Below are positions 25,359-34,050 of a stretch of 64,000 bases of DNA, piece by piece. How positions within the stretch are numbered: the first letter of the stretch is position 1; each line of letters begins with the position of its first letter. The stretch spans positions 682,001 through 746,000 of the forward strand of contig OY970394.1 of assembly GCA_963720475.1 (NCBI GenBank), given 5' to 3'. The notes under the pieces were generated by a model that saw nothing but the letters and a program-made list of their open reading frames with translations, ran no database searches and was not told the DNA's origin. The position numbers and the translations under genes are program-made. The DNA comes from G963720475 sp963720475. Lineage in GTDB: Bacteria; Actinomycetota; Thermoleophilia; Solirubrobacterales; Thermoleophilaceae.

Positions 25359-26714
25359 GTGAGCGCTCGCGAGCGCGCCGTCGGGCCCGGGCACATCGCG
25401 CTCGCGCTGCTCGTCGTCCTCTACGCGGCGCTGGCCGCGCTGCCGGCGGCGGCGGGCTCGAACCTCGTCCTCGCAACGGCTCCGCCGTCCGACGGCGCGG
25501 GGCGCTCGCCCGACTGGCTGCTCGGGCCGCTGCAGGTGTTCGGTCTCGACGGCGCCGACGGGCCGCTCGCCGGGCCGCTCTTCTACGCCGGGCTATGGCT
25601 CGCGCTGCTGCTCTACGTCGCGGTCCTCGCCCGGGCGCGCGACCTCGGGCTGCGCGCTGTGATCGGCGCGATCGTCGGGCTGAACCTCCTCTTCCTGCTC
25701 GCGCCGCCGCTCCTCAGCCAGGACGTCTTCTCCTACATCGCCTACGCGCGCGCCGGGGTCGAACACTCGCTCAACCCCTACACGACGGCCCCGTTCGACA
25801 TCCCGCAGGACCCCGTCTTCGGCTTCGCGGGCTCGAAGGACGCGGTGTCGGTCTACGGACCGCTGTTCACACTGCTGAGCTACCCGATCGCGCTGCTCGG
25901 CGTGGCCGGCGCGCTGTGGACCTTCAAAGTGATCGCCGCGCTGTCGACGCTCGGGATCGTCGGGATCGTATGGCGCACCGCCGAGCGGCTGGGCCGCGAC
26001 CCCGTGCTGCCCGCGCTTGCGGTCGGGCTCAACCCGCTGGTGCTGGTCCACGTCGTCGGCGGCGCGCACAACGAGGCGCTCGTGATGCTCGTGACGATGG
26101 GCGGCGTCGGGCTCTTCGCAGCCGGGCGGCGGCCGCTCGGCTCAGCGGTCGCGACCGCTGCGGCCGCGTTGAAGGCATCGGCAGGGCTCGTCGTGCCGTT
26201 CCTGGCGCTCGGGACGCCGCCCGGCGAGGAGCGGGGCTCACCATCGGAGCGCCGGCGCGCGGCCCTCGTCGCGATCGCTGCCGCCGCGGGCGTGGCGGTC
26301 GCGATCGCGGTGCTCGCCGTGGCCGTATTCGGCTCGCACGCGCTCGACGCGCTCAGCCTGCTGAGCTCCAACCAGGAACGGACCTCGCGCTGGAGCTTCC
26401 CCTACAAGACGGCCGAGCTGCTCGGCGCCGTCCTCCCCGGCGACAGGCTCGACTACCGCGACACCATCCGGACTGCGTACGCGGTCTGCTTCGCCGCCGT
26501 CTTCGCGTGGCTTCTGTGGCGCACCTGGCGCGGGGCTGACGCGATCGAGATGGCGGGCTGGGCGACCTTCGCGATCCTGATCGCCTCGGCGTGGCTCGTG
26601 CCGTGGTACATCCTCTGGCTTATCCCGCTCGCGGCGCTCGCCCCGGGACGCCGCCTGCTGATCGCCACGATCGCGCTCAGCGCCTGGATGCTGGTGGTCG
26701 CCGTCCCGCTGTGA
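25359..26714 (+). CDS. MptB-like polyprenol-phosphomannose-dependent mannosyltransferase
   Basis: A 451-aa polytopic membrane protein (about eleven hydrophobic segments) of the GT-C type. The extracytoplasmic catalytic loop LLSQDVFSYIAYARAGVEHS followed by LNPYTTAP matches actinobacterial alpha-1,6-mannosyltransferases that use lipid-linked mannose to build lipomannan or related glycans. The frame is open to 25158 inside the PBP gene, but GTG 25359 directly precedes the first hydrophobic segment and follows the PBP stop by 11 bp. A cell-envelope operon with the PBP is likely. Confidence 0.82.
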   Translation: MSARERAVGPGHIALALLVVLYAALAALPAAAGSNLVLATAPPSDGAGRSPDWLLGPLQVFGLDGADGPLAGPLFYAGLWLALLLYVAVLARARDLGLRAVIGAIVGLNLLFLLAPPLLSQDVFSYIAYARAGVEHSLNPYTTAPFDIPQDPVFGFAGSKDAVSVYGPLFTLLSYPIALLGVAGALWTFKVIAALSTLGIVGIVWRTAERLGRDPVLPALAVGLNPLVLVHVVGGAHNEALVMLVTMGGVGLFAAGRRPLGSAVATAAAALKASAGLVVPFLALGTPPGEERGSPSERRRAALVAIAAAAGVAVAIAVLAVAVFGSHALDALSLLSSNQERTSRWSFPYKTAELLGAVLPGDRLDYRDTIRTAYAVCFAAVFAWLLWRTWRGADAIEMAGWATFAILIASAWLVPWYILWLIPLAALAPGRRLLIATIALSAWMLVVAVPL

Positions 26715-26732
26715 GCGACGCTTTCCGGGCAA

Positions 26733-28244
26733 TCAGGGGTTTCGCTCGAGCCTGAGGTCGTCGACGCTGAAGCCGTCGCCCGCGGGGCCGTCGAGACACA
26801 GGCCGCAGCCGTCGAGCATGAGTGTGAACCGCAGCTGGACGTTCGCTGGCGCGCTCGCTGGCTGGGGGAAGGTGATCGAGTCGCTGTCGTTGATAACGCC
26901 ACCGGTAAAGGGCTTGCTGGCGCCGGGCGGCACGGCGCCGTCGAAGACCACCTCGACCGTGCCCGAGTCGACGTCGCCGCCGCCCGGATCGTTCTGGGTC
27001 GAGAAAGCGCGCGTGAAGGAGAAGCGGATCGGCTCGCCCGCGGGGCTCGTCGCCGGGTAGGCGATCATTGGACTGAGCGCGACGTACGTGCGATCCCCGC
27101 CCGTCCGCTGCGGTTGGTCAGTGAACAGCCGCATATCGGCGCAGCTCCACCGATTCGGCGGATTTGCCGGATTCGCGGGCGGGAACGTGAAGCCGGCGGG
27201 GCAGGTGTCGAACGGCTGGTCGTAGAGGACGTCGTTGACGGACAGCGCCGACGTCGATGAGGAAGCGCTGTTGGCGGGCGCCTGCGCGCCATCGAACGCC
27301 GTCACGCGCACGGTGTAGGAACCGTTGGCGAGCTTTCCAAGCGTCGCCTCGAGCGTCCCCGCGCCCACCTGCTGACTCTGCACGGTCTGCCCCCCGTTCA
27401 TCACCGTGACGGTGTAGCTCTGCACTCCCGATCGAGCGTCGGTCGCGGCGGACCATTGCACCCGCGGTGTGTCATCCGACGCGTGGTCGGGGAGGACGAC
27501 CGTCGGCGTCGTGGGCGGCGTCTCATCGATGCGGACGAACGTGCGCGCCTCGTTCGAGACATTGCCGGCGAGATCGCGAGCCACCGCACGGATGTCGTAT
27601 TCGCCCTCGCTCGAAAGCGTCACGCTGCGACCCTGGCCCGGCGCCCCGTTCACCGTGTAGTCGACCGACGCGATCCCCGACGAGCTGTCGAAGGCGGCGA
27701 AGCTGACCGTGACTGGCGCGCGCTTCCACGTCTGATCGGGCCCGGGGCTCACTCCGAGCACGGGCGGGTCGCGGTCCACCGCGATCTGCTGCTGCACGCC
27801 CGCCGAGTCGTCGACCAGCACACACGCGCTGCGACCGCTCGCCCTGCCGATCGTCGCCTCCTCGGTACGGGCCACGCCCGAGGCCACCGTCTTCGACCCC
27901 CGGCGCCAGCGGTAGCGGACCGAGCCCGCCCACGGCCCCGCCGGAAGGGAGCCGAATCTCTGGCTGCGAACGGTCGAGCGCTTCTGTCCGACGGCGATCC
28001 ACTTGCCGCGGCGGACGGCGCCCCGCTCGGGCACGGCGGTGAACTGAAGTTCGAGCCGCGCCCGGGAGACCTTCGCTCCCTTGGAGGGAAGCGCAGCGAC
28101 GGTGATCGTCAGCCCCGTGCCGGCGCAGGCCGAGATCGTGGCCCGCGGGCCCTTCTTCTTGGCCGCGGCCGCAGGCCCGGCGAAGCCGGCCACAGCGGTC
28201 AGCGCGGCGGCGCCAATCGCGATCGTCCGTGTCGCTCTGCTCAA
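26733..28244 (-). CDS. Secreted protein with Ig-like/fibronectin-type repeats
   Basis: A 503-aa exported protein starting at TTG 28244 (AGGGA box upstream). The signal peptide is followed by beta domains: a bacterial Ig-like module (~165-240, SVDYTVNGAPGQGRSVTLSS, YDIRAVARDLAGNVSNEART), a fibronectin-type module (~245-335, SYTVTVMNGGQTV, SYTVRVTAFDGAQAP), and a C-terminal jelly-roll-like domain with FDTCPAGFTF and CGLCLDGPAGDGFSVDDLRL. No LPxTG sorting signal is visible at the C-terminus. Probably a surface or matrix protein; ligand unknown. Confidence 0.8.
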   Translation of the reverse strand: MSRATRTIAIGAAALTAVAGFAGPAAAAKKKGPRATISACAGTGLTITVAALPSKGAKVSRARLELQFTAVPERGAVRRGKWIAVGQKRSTVRSQRFGSLPAGPWAGSVRYRWRRGSKTVASGVARTEEATIGRASGRSACVLVDDSAGVQQQIAVDRDPPVLGVSPGPDQTWKRAPVTVSFAAFDSSSGIASVDYTVNGAPGQGRSVTLSSEGEYDIRAVARDLAGNVSNEARTFVRIDETPPTTPTVVLPDHASDDTPRVQWSAATDARSGVQSYTVTVMNGGQTVQSQQVGAGTLEATLGKLANGSYTVRVTAFDGAQAPANSASSSTSALSVNDVLYDQPFDTCPAGFTFPPANPANPPNRWSCADMRLFTDQPQRTGGDRTYVALSPMIAYPATSPAGEPIRFSFTRAFSTQNDPGGGDVDSGTVEVVFDGAVPPGASKPFTGGVINDSDSITFPQPASAPANVQLRFTLMLDGCGLCLDGPAGDGFSVDDLRLERNP

Positions 28245-28331
28245 ACGCTCATCCCTCTCCCGTCACCCAGGATAGGTGAGAAAGCCGGGCCTGGGCGCCC
28301 GCCTTCACCGCGGTGCGGGAGACTGAGGTGG

Positions 28332-29318
28332 ATGGCGGAGCGAGAGCTGATCGCGGCGATCACGGCCGCCCTGTCCGAGCGGCCGGGCCGGGTGGAGCGT
28401 GGACCGGGCGACGACGCGGCTGTCGTGCGCGCCGGCCAGTTCGCGGTGACGACCATCGACGCGCTGGCCGACGGCTCGCACTTCTCGCTCGCGACGCACT
28501 CCCCGGCCGACATCGGGCACAAGGCGCTCGCCGGCGCGCTGTCCGACCTCGCCGCGATGGGCGCCGCACCCGGCGAGGTCTATGTCGCGCTCGCGCTCTC
28601 CGACTCGCTCGAAGAGTCGGCGGCGCTCGAGCTGGTCGCCGCGATGGACGACCTGGCGACCCGCACGGGCACGACGATCGCGGGCGGCGACGTGATCGCC
28701 GCCGCAACTCTCCAGGTGACAGTTTCGGCGACGGGTTGGGCCGCGAGCTCCGAAGCGCTCGTCTACCGCGACGGCGCGCGGCCCGGTGATCGCGTCGGTG
28801 TGACGGGCAGACTCGGCGGCTCGGCGGCCGGCCGGCTGCTGCTCGCCGACCCGGCTCCCGGGCTTGATGCAGAGCGCGCCGAGCGCCTCCGCCGGCGTCA
28901 CCTGCGACCCGAGCCTCTTCTCGACACGGGCACCGCGCTCGCCGCCGCCGGGGCGGGCGCGATGATCGATGTCAGCGACGGCGTCGCGACCGACGCCGAC
29001 CACCTCGCGGCGGCGAGCGGTGTCGCCTTGCGGCTCGAGCTCTCCCTTCTGCCACTCGACGACGGGGTCGAGGAAGTCGCCCGCGCAGGCTCGCTAGACC
29101 CGCGCGCGCTCGCGGCGACCGGCGGCGAGGACTACGAGCTGCTCCTCACGGCGCCGCCGCAGCGAGCCGCGGAGCTCGAACGAGCCGCGGGCGAGACTGG
29201 CACGACGATCACCTGGATCGGCGAAGCGCACGCCGCCAGCGGCATCGAGCTCGTGGACGAGTCGGGCGAGCCGCGGCCGCTCGCCGGCTTCGAACACTCG
29301 TGGGAGCGCTCGCCCTAG
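28332..29318 (+). CDS. thiL: Thiamine-monophosphate kinase
   Basis: ThiL phosphorylates thiamine monophosphate to thiamine pyrophosphate. The 328-aa protein has the PurM-like ATP-binding signature (GPGDDAAVV, then TIDALADGSHFSL), the dimer-interface segment ALAGALSDLAAMGAAPGEV, and the C-terminal MIDVSDGVATDADHLAAASG and ATGGEDYELL motifs. ATG 28332 is chosen because the family begins at this helix; the frame is open far upstream, antisense to the neighbouring gene. Monocistronic as seen here. Confidence 0.94.
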   Translation: MAERELIAAITAALSERPGRVERGPGDDAAVVRAGQFAVTTIDALADGSHFSLATHSPADIGHKALAGALSDLAAMGAAPGEVYVALALSDSLEESAALELVAAMDDLATRTGTTIAGGDVIAAATLQVTVSATGWAASSEALVYRDGARPGDRVGVTGRLGGSAAGRLLLADPAPGLDAERAERLRRRHLRPEPLLDTGTALAAAGAGAMIDVSDGVATDADHLAAASGVALRLELSLLPLDDGVEEVARAGSLDPRALAATGGEDYELLLTAPPQRAAELERAAGETGTTITWIGEAHAASGIELVDESGEPRPLAGFEHSWERSP

Positions 29319-29325
29319 AGCCTCG

Positions 29326-29994
29326 CTAGGAGCGCCTGCCGCCCGGTACGGCGTCGACACGGGCGAGTTCGGCGAACACGACGAGTCGCTGGGCCGCGGA
29401 GTACTTCGGATGGCACGCCGACAGCACGATCTGGTCGTGGCCGCGACGGCGCAGGACCTCCACAGCCCGCGGCGCGACGATCCGGCTGCCGGTCACGCGG
29501 TAGACAAAGCGCGCGTAGGGCATCCGGGCCTCGATCACGTCGCCTTCGCGCAGGCGATCCACGTCGCGGAAGGGCGCGCCGTACGTCGTGCGGTGCCCCG
29601 CGACCCCGACGGTTCCCGTCTCACCCGGGAGGACAGTGTCGGGGTAGTGCGCCGGCCCGAGCCGGAGCGAAGCCGGGTCGGCGCCCTGGACGAGCACCTC
29701 GTCGACGTCGAGCTTTTCGATGCGGAGCTTCCCGAGCGGCTTGCCGGCGTTCGTCCGCTTGCGCAGGTTCGTGGCGAGGTAGGCCAGCCGCTCCTTGCTC
29801 GGCAGCCGCGCGGCAGCGCGGAGCTCCGCGTCGGTCGGCTCAGCGTCGCCGAGCTCGCGCTCGAGCTGGGCCTGCCTGATCTCGGTGTAGAGCGCGGAGA
29901 CCGGCTCTTGCCAGACAACGGCGAGCGCCGCGTCGAGAACCAGCAACGAACCCACCACGATCAGCGCGGTGGACAGCCGCCTGAGCTTTGTCAT
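29326..29994 (-). CDS. Class E sortase
   Basis: A 222-aa transpeptidase anchored by an N-terminal membrane helix (~8-28). The catalytic residues are His134 in VGVAGHRTTYGAPF, Cys194 in LSACHPKYS and Arg203 in AQRLVVF. Class E sortases of high-GC actinobacteria recognise LAxTG-type signals. The usual TLxTC before the cysteine reads IVLSAC here. ATG 29994 gives the membrane anchor at the right distance. No substrate with a clear sorting signal is encoded nearby. It is convergent with thiL. Confidence 0.88.
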   Translation of the reverse strand: MTKLRRLSTALIVVGSLLVLDAALAVVWQEPVSALYTEIRQAQLERELGDAEPTDAELRAAARLPSKERLAYLATNLRKRTNAGKPLGKLRIEKLDVDEVLVQGADPASLRLGPAHYPDTVLPGETGTVGVAGHRTTYGAPFRDVDRLREGDVIEARMPYARFVYRVTGSRIVAPRAVEVLRRRGHDQIVLSACHPKYSAAQRLVVFAELARVDAVPGGRRS

Positions 29995-30052
29995 CCCGGT
30001 CCAGGGTAGCCGCCGCCCGGCCTCGCGGCGCCGCGCGGCGCCGCGGCGCGGT

Positions 30053-31831
30053 TCAGCGCTTGACGATCGTCGATGGCGTCCCGCCGAGCGCGCCCGGCCC
30101 GACATGCCCGCCTGGGCCGACGATGTTCGGCTGGGCCTCGGGCGCGCTCATCCGGGGCCGCTCGCGGCGCATCAGGACGACCGCCACCGACGCGCTTATC
30201 CCGAGCAGAACGCAGCCGAGCAAGGCGGTGGCCAACCCGATCTCGTGCCCCGTCACGAGGACGAACGCGTACCAGAGACCGTCGAGCGGGTTGAGTTCGA
30301 GGCTGATCGCGTAGTAGGTGATCACGCCCGCCGTCGGGAGCAGCCCCAGCACGAACGCGAAGGCCCCGACGGAGCGGCGCGGCGTCTGGTCGGCGAGCAG
30401 CGCGAGCGTCCAGGCATGGACAGCCGGAACCATCAACAGCGCGGCGAACGGGTTGAGCAGCCACACGAGCGGCGAGCAGAGGTTGAGCGCGACCGCCGCA
30501 AGGCAGGCGTTCGCGGCACCGACGTCGGCGAGGCGGTCGCGGCCACCGGCGATTCGCGGGCGCAGCAACAGCCAGGCGAGCAGGACCACCGTCGCGGTGA
30601 CGCCGAGGGCGGCGGCGGCCTGCCCGTCGAGCGGGACCGCGTCCGGCGCGGGCGCACCACCCGGTATGTCGGCCGCCAGCCCGGTCACGGCGAGCAGCTC
30701 GGCGATCGCCAGCCCGATCACGAACGGGAGCACCGCCGATGCGAGCCACGGGAAAGCGCTGGCGACTGGTTCACGGCGTCTGTTCGCGCGGGCGAGCGCG
30801 TCGATCGCGGCCACGAGGGCCGGCAGCAGCAGTGTGGCGGTCAGCAGTGCCAGCGCCCAACCGGGCAGGACCTTGCGCGACACCTCGATGTAGCTCTCCG
30901 GTCCGTGCTCGAGCCTGGGGTCGGCGTCGACGGCAGAGATCGTCCGCAGGGCGGCGCGCCCAAAGGCACCGAAACGGTCCGCGTCGACGTCGTCGCGCCC
31001 GCGCTCGGACTTCGGCGGCGGAAGCTCGCCGCTGCCGGAGAGCCGGACCGCCGGGACGCCGGCCTCGATCAGCGCGCCCTGCGCCCCGATCCCGATCGGG
31101 AACGCCGTGCGCGCGAGCTGGCCGACCGCGCTCGGTTCGCGCGGAAAGCGCCCGATCTCCTGCCGCAGCGAGGCGTCCGTGGTTCGGACGAGCGCGATGT
31201 TGGCGCGCCTGTCGCTGTCGCCCCACTGCACTACCGGGGAGCCGCGCGATCGCCGCCCGCCGAGGTTCGACAGCGCGAGCACCGCCACGACGCGGTCGCG
31301 GCGCGCGGCCTGCTCGACCAGCCTGCGCGCGCCTGCGTCGTCGAGCGAGCCGCCGTCCACCGAGGCGAGCACGAAGGTCAGCTTCGACGGCCGCCCGCGA
31401 TACACCCGCGCGAGCTCGAGCAGAGCGGCGGTGTCGGCAGCGCTACCGGTCGCGTCGGGAACCGAGGTCGCGTCGCGGGCCGCGAAGACGACGATCTGGT
31501 CGCGCGAGCGACCTGCCCGCGTCCCGACGACGTTCACGAGGCGCTTGCCGCCCTCCGTGAACTGGTTGCGCACAGTGGTGAACCCGGCGGCGGCGAACTG
31601 GCGAGCCACCTCGTCGGCCAACGCCCGATCGCCGCGGCTACCGGGCCGCCGGTCCGGGAAGCGCTCGACGATCCGGTTCAGCTGCACCTCCGCCTGCTCG
31701 CCGTCGAACAGCACATCGGCAGGCAAACCCTGCGGCGAGGCGTCGGGCCTGTTCTCGAGCGAGAACATGAGCACGACGACCGCCAGCAGGGCCGGGATGA
31801 ACGCCGCCCGGTAGAGGCGGGGCTCGATCAA
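30053..31831 (-). CDS. M28-like membrane protein with degenerate active site
   Basis: A 592-aa protein with an N-terminal membrane helix, an M28 aminopeptidase-like extracytoplasmic domain (~45-310) and a C-terminal block of about eight membrane helices. The M28 fold is suggested by GSRGDRALADEVARQFAAAG and the strand QIVVFAARDA. Where active enzymes have the GAHYDS and GADDNASG metal ligands, this protein reads AARDATSV and GSAADTAA, lacking the His and one bridging Asp. It may be a non-catalytic relative. The start is TTG 31831, with no strong ribosome-binding site. It lies upstream of the sortase on the same strand. Confidence 0.72.
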   Translation of the reverse strand: MIEPRLYRAAFIPALLAVVVLMFSLENRPDASPQGLPADVLFDGEQAEVQLNRIVERFPDRRPGSRGDRALADEVARQFAAAGFTTVRNQFTEGGKRLVNVVGTRAGRSRDQIVVFAARDATSVPDATGSAADTAALLELARVYRGRPSKLTFVLASVDGGSLDDAGARRLVEQAARRDRVVAVLALSNLGGRRSRGSPVVQWGDSDRRANIALVRTTDASLRQEIGRFPREPSAVGQLARTAFPIGIGAQGALIEAGVPAVRLSGSGELPPPKSERGRDDVDADRFGAFGRAALRTISAVDADPRLEHGPESYIEVSRKVLPGWALALLTATLLLPALVAAIDALARANRRREPVASAFPWLASAVLPFVIGLAIAELLAVTGLAADIPGGAPAPDAVPLDGQAAAALGVTATVVLLAWLLLRPRIAGGRDRLADVGAANACLAAVALNLCSPLVWLLNPFAALLMVPAVHAWTLALLADQTPRRSVGAFAFVLGLLPTAGVITYYAISLELNPLDGLWYAFVLVTGHEIGLATALLGCVLLGISASVAVVLMRRERPRMSAPEAQPNIVGPGGHVGPGALGGTPSTIVKR

Positions 31832-31906
31832 GGCCAGCTAAACGTTGGGCCACGGGGCTCCACTGAGCCGCAACCTACAATCTCCGGGCGGGCTCTACGG
31901 AGAGAG

Positions 31907-32608
31907 ATGGCTCAACAACCGCAACGCATCCTGCTGGTGGACGATGAGGACTCGATCCAGAAGCTCCTCGCATACCCGCTGCGCAAAGAGGGCTACGACG
32001 TCGTTTCCGCGGTTGACGGGCAGGAAGCACTCGCTCGCGTGCGCGAGGACAACTTCGACCTGGTCGTGCTGGACGTGATGCTCCCGGGCGTCGACGGCTT
32101 CGAGGTCTGCCGCCAGGTGCGCTCGCGCTCGAGCGTCCCGATCATCATGCTGACCGCGAAGACCGAGGAGTTCGACAAGGTCCTCGGGCTCGAGCTCGGC
32201 GCGGACGACTACATCACCAAGCCGTTCTCTGTGCGCGAGTTCCGCAGCCGGGTGCGCGCGGTACTGCGCCGAGCCGAGCGGACCCGTGCCGAGGGCGACG
32301 CCGGCGAGCCGCTGAAACACGCCGATCTCGAGATCGACTTCGACAAGCGGATCGTGAAGATGCGCGGCGAGCAGGTCCGGCTCACCTACGTCGAGTTCGA
32401 GATCCTCGCGGCGCTCGCCCGCAGCCCCGGGCGCGTGTTCAGTCGCGCGACCCTGCTCGAGCAGGTGTGGGGCGACTCCGCCTACCGCGACCCGCGCACG
32501 ATCGACGTCCACATCAGGCACCTACGCGAGAAGCTCGAGAGCGAGCCGAAGGAACCCGAGTACCTCTTCACGGTACGCGGCGTCGGCTACCGCTTCCGCG
32601 ACGGATGA
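31907..32608 (+). CDS. OmpR/PhoB-family response regulator
   Basis: The 233-aa regulator has a receiver domain (acidic pair Asp12/Asp13, phosphoacceptor Asp56 in VVLDVMLPG, Thr83, Lys105 in TKPF) and a C-terminal winged-helix DNA-binding domain (RTIDVHIRHLREKLE, RGVGYRF). ATG 31907 follows a GGAGAGAG box; the frame is open far upstream. Its stop overlaps the kinase start (ATGA), so both are made together. The resemblance is to MtrA/RegX3-type envelope or phosphate regulators, but the target is not shown by the sequence. Confidence 0.95.
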   Translation: MAQQPQRILLVDDEDSIQKLLAYPLRKEGYDVVSAVDGQEALARVREDNFDLVVLDVMLPGVDGFEVCRQVRSRSSVPIIMLTAKTEEFDKVLGLELGADDYITKPFSVREFRSRVRAVLRRAERTRAEGDAGEPLKHADLEIDFDKRIVKMRGEQVRLTYVEFEILAALARSPGRVFSRATLLEQVWGDSAYRDPRTIDVHIRHLREKLESEPKEPEYLFTVRGVGYRFRDG

Positions 32609-34050
32609 ACCGGCGCCTGCAGTCGCTCATCGGGCGGCGGACGTCGCTCAAATGGAAGCTCTCGCTGGTCTTCTTCGGTGTCGTCGCGATCGCGTTCGCA
32701 ACGCTCTACTTCGTCCTGCTGCCGCAGCTCGAGTCGAACCTCGAGGAGCAGAAGCTGAGCGAGCTGAGCCGCACCGCCCAGGCCTCGTCGAGCACGCTCG
32801 AGGACGTCATGGGGCGCGACATCCCCGCAACCGAGCTCGATCGGCTCGTGCGCACGGTCGCCGACGGCGCCGGCGCCCAGGTCACCCTCCTCGGCGTCCA
32901 GCGCTCCGTCCGGCCCGGGTCGGGCGAGCCGAGCTTCTTCGCCATCTCGGACTCGCGCGCTGGCGGGGAGGTCCAGCCGGCCGCCGAGCTCGCGCGGCGC
33001 GCGATCAGCAGCCGCGAGATCCAGACGAACGTCACCCAGGTCGGAGGCGAGCAGGTCGGAAACGCAGCTCAGCCGCTGTATTTCCGCGGGCGCGCGGACT
33101 GGGTCGCCGTCTATTCGGTGAACCTCGAGGACGTTGCGGAGACGGTCAGCCTCGTCCGGTCGCGCGTGCTCGTCGGTGGGGCCGCCGCCCTCCTGATCGC
33201 GCTTCTTGGCGGCTACATCGTCGCGCGCGCGCTCGCCCGCAGGGTCGGCCGGCTCGAGCAGGCGGCGGAGTCGGTGACGCGGGGCCGGTTCCCGGGGCCG
33301 CTGCCGGTGGACTCCGAGGACGAGCTCGGCCAGCTGACCCACACGTTCAACGAGATGCAGGACCAGATCCAGCGCGTCGGACGCGCCCGCCAGGAGTTCA
33401 TCGCGAACGCTTCGCACGAGCTGCGCACGCCGATCTTCTCGCTCGGCGGCTTCGTCGAGCTGCTCCAGGACGAGGACCTCGACGACGCAACGCGCGAGGA
33501 GTTCCTGACCTCGATGGCGGAACAGATCGAGCGACTACAGAAGCTGGCCGCCGATCTGCTCGACCTCTCCCGCCTCGACGCCGGCTCACTCGAGGTGCGC
33601 CACGACAATGTGGACCTCTCCGAGCTGGTGCGGGCTGTCGCGCGGGAGTTCGCCCCTTCGCTGGCACAGCACGAGACCGAGCTCGATCTGGAGCTTCCAC
33701 CGGCAGCCGTCGGAGCGAGCTGCGACCGCGAGCGGGTGGTCCAGATCATGCGTATCCTGCTCGACAACGCCCTCACGCACACCCCCGAGGGCACGAACGT
33801 CACTGTGAGCGCAGACCGCCGAAACGGAGCCGCCGAGCTCACCGTGGCCGATTCTGGGCCGGGCATCGGCGACTCCCAGGCCGAGCACGTCTTCGAGCGC
33901 TTCTACACCGGTGACGCAGCGCGCGGGTCGGGCCTCGGTCTCGCGATCGCCCAGGAGCTCGCGGAGCGGATGGACGGCAAGATTCGACTTCACACGCGCG
34001 ACGGGCGGACGATGTTCACGCTCGCCCTCCCCTCGGCGGGCCCGGCTTGA
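32605..34050 (+). CDS. Sensor histidine kinase with HAMP domain
   Basis: A 481-aa membrane kinase. Two membrane helices (~19-40 and ~193-215) flank an extracytoplasmic sensor domain of ~150 residues. A HAMP domain follows, then the HisKA box ASHELRTPIFSLGGF with phospho-acceptor His271, and the ATPase domain with N box ILLDNALTHT, G1 box ADSGPGIGD and GLGLAIAQEL. It phosphorylates the adjacent regulator. Its stop codon overlaps the TTG start of the HtrA gene, linking signal sensing to envelope proteolysis. Confidence 0.95.
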   Translation: MNRRLQSLIGRRTSLKWKLSLVFFGVVAIAFATLYFVLLPQLESNLEEQKLSELSRTAQASSSTLEDVMGRDIPATELDRLVRTVADGAGAQVTLLGVQRSVRPGSGEPSFFAISDSRAGGEVQPAAELARRAISSREIQTNVTQVGGEQVGNAAQPLYFRGRADWVAVYSVNLEDVAETVSLVRSRVLVGGAAALLIALLGGYIVARALARRVGRLEQAAESVTRGRFPGPLPVDSEDELGQLTHTFNEMQDQIQRVGRARQEFIANASHELRTPIFSLGGFVELLQDEDLDDATREEFLTSMAEQIERLQKLAADLLDLSRLDAGSLEVRHDNVDLSELVRAVAREFAPSLAQHETELDLELPPAAVGASCDRERVVQIMRILLDNALTHTPEGTNVTVSADRRNGAAELTVADSGPGIGDSQAEHVFERFYTGDAARGSGLGLAIAQELAERMDGKIRLHTRDGRTMFTLALPSAGPA

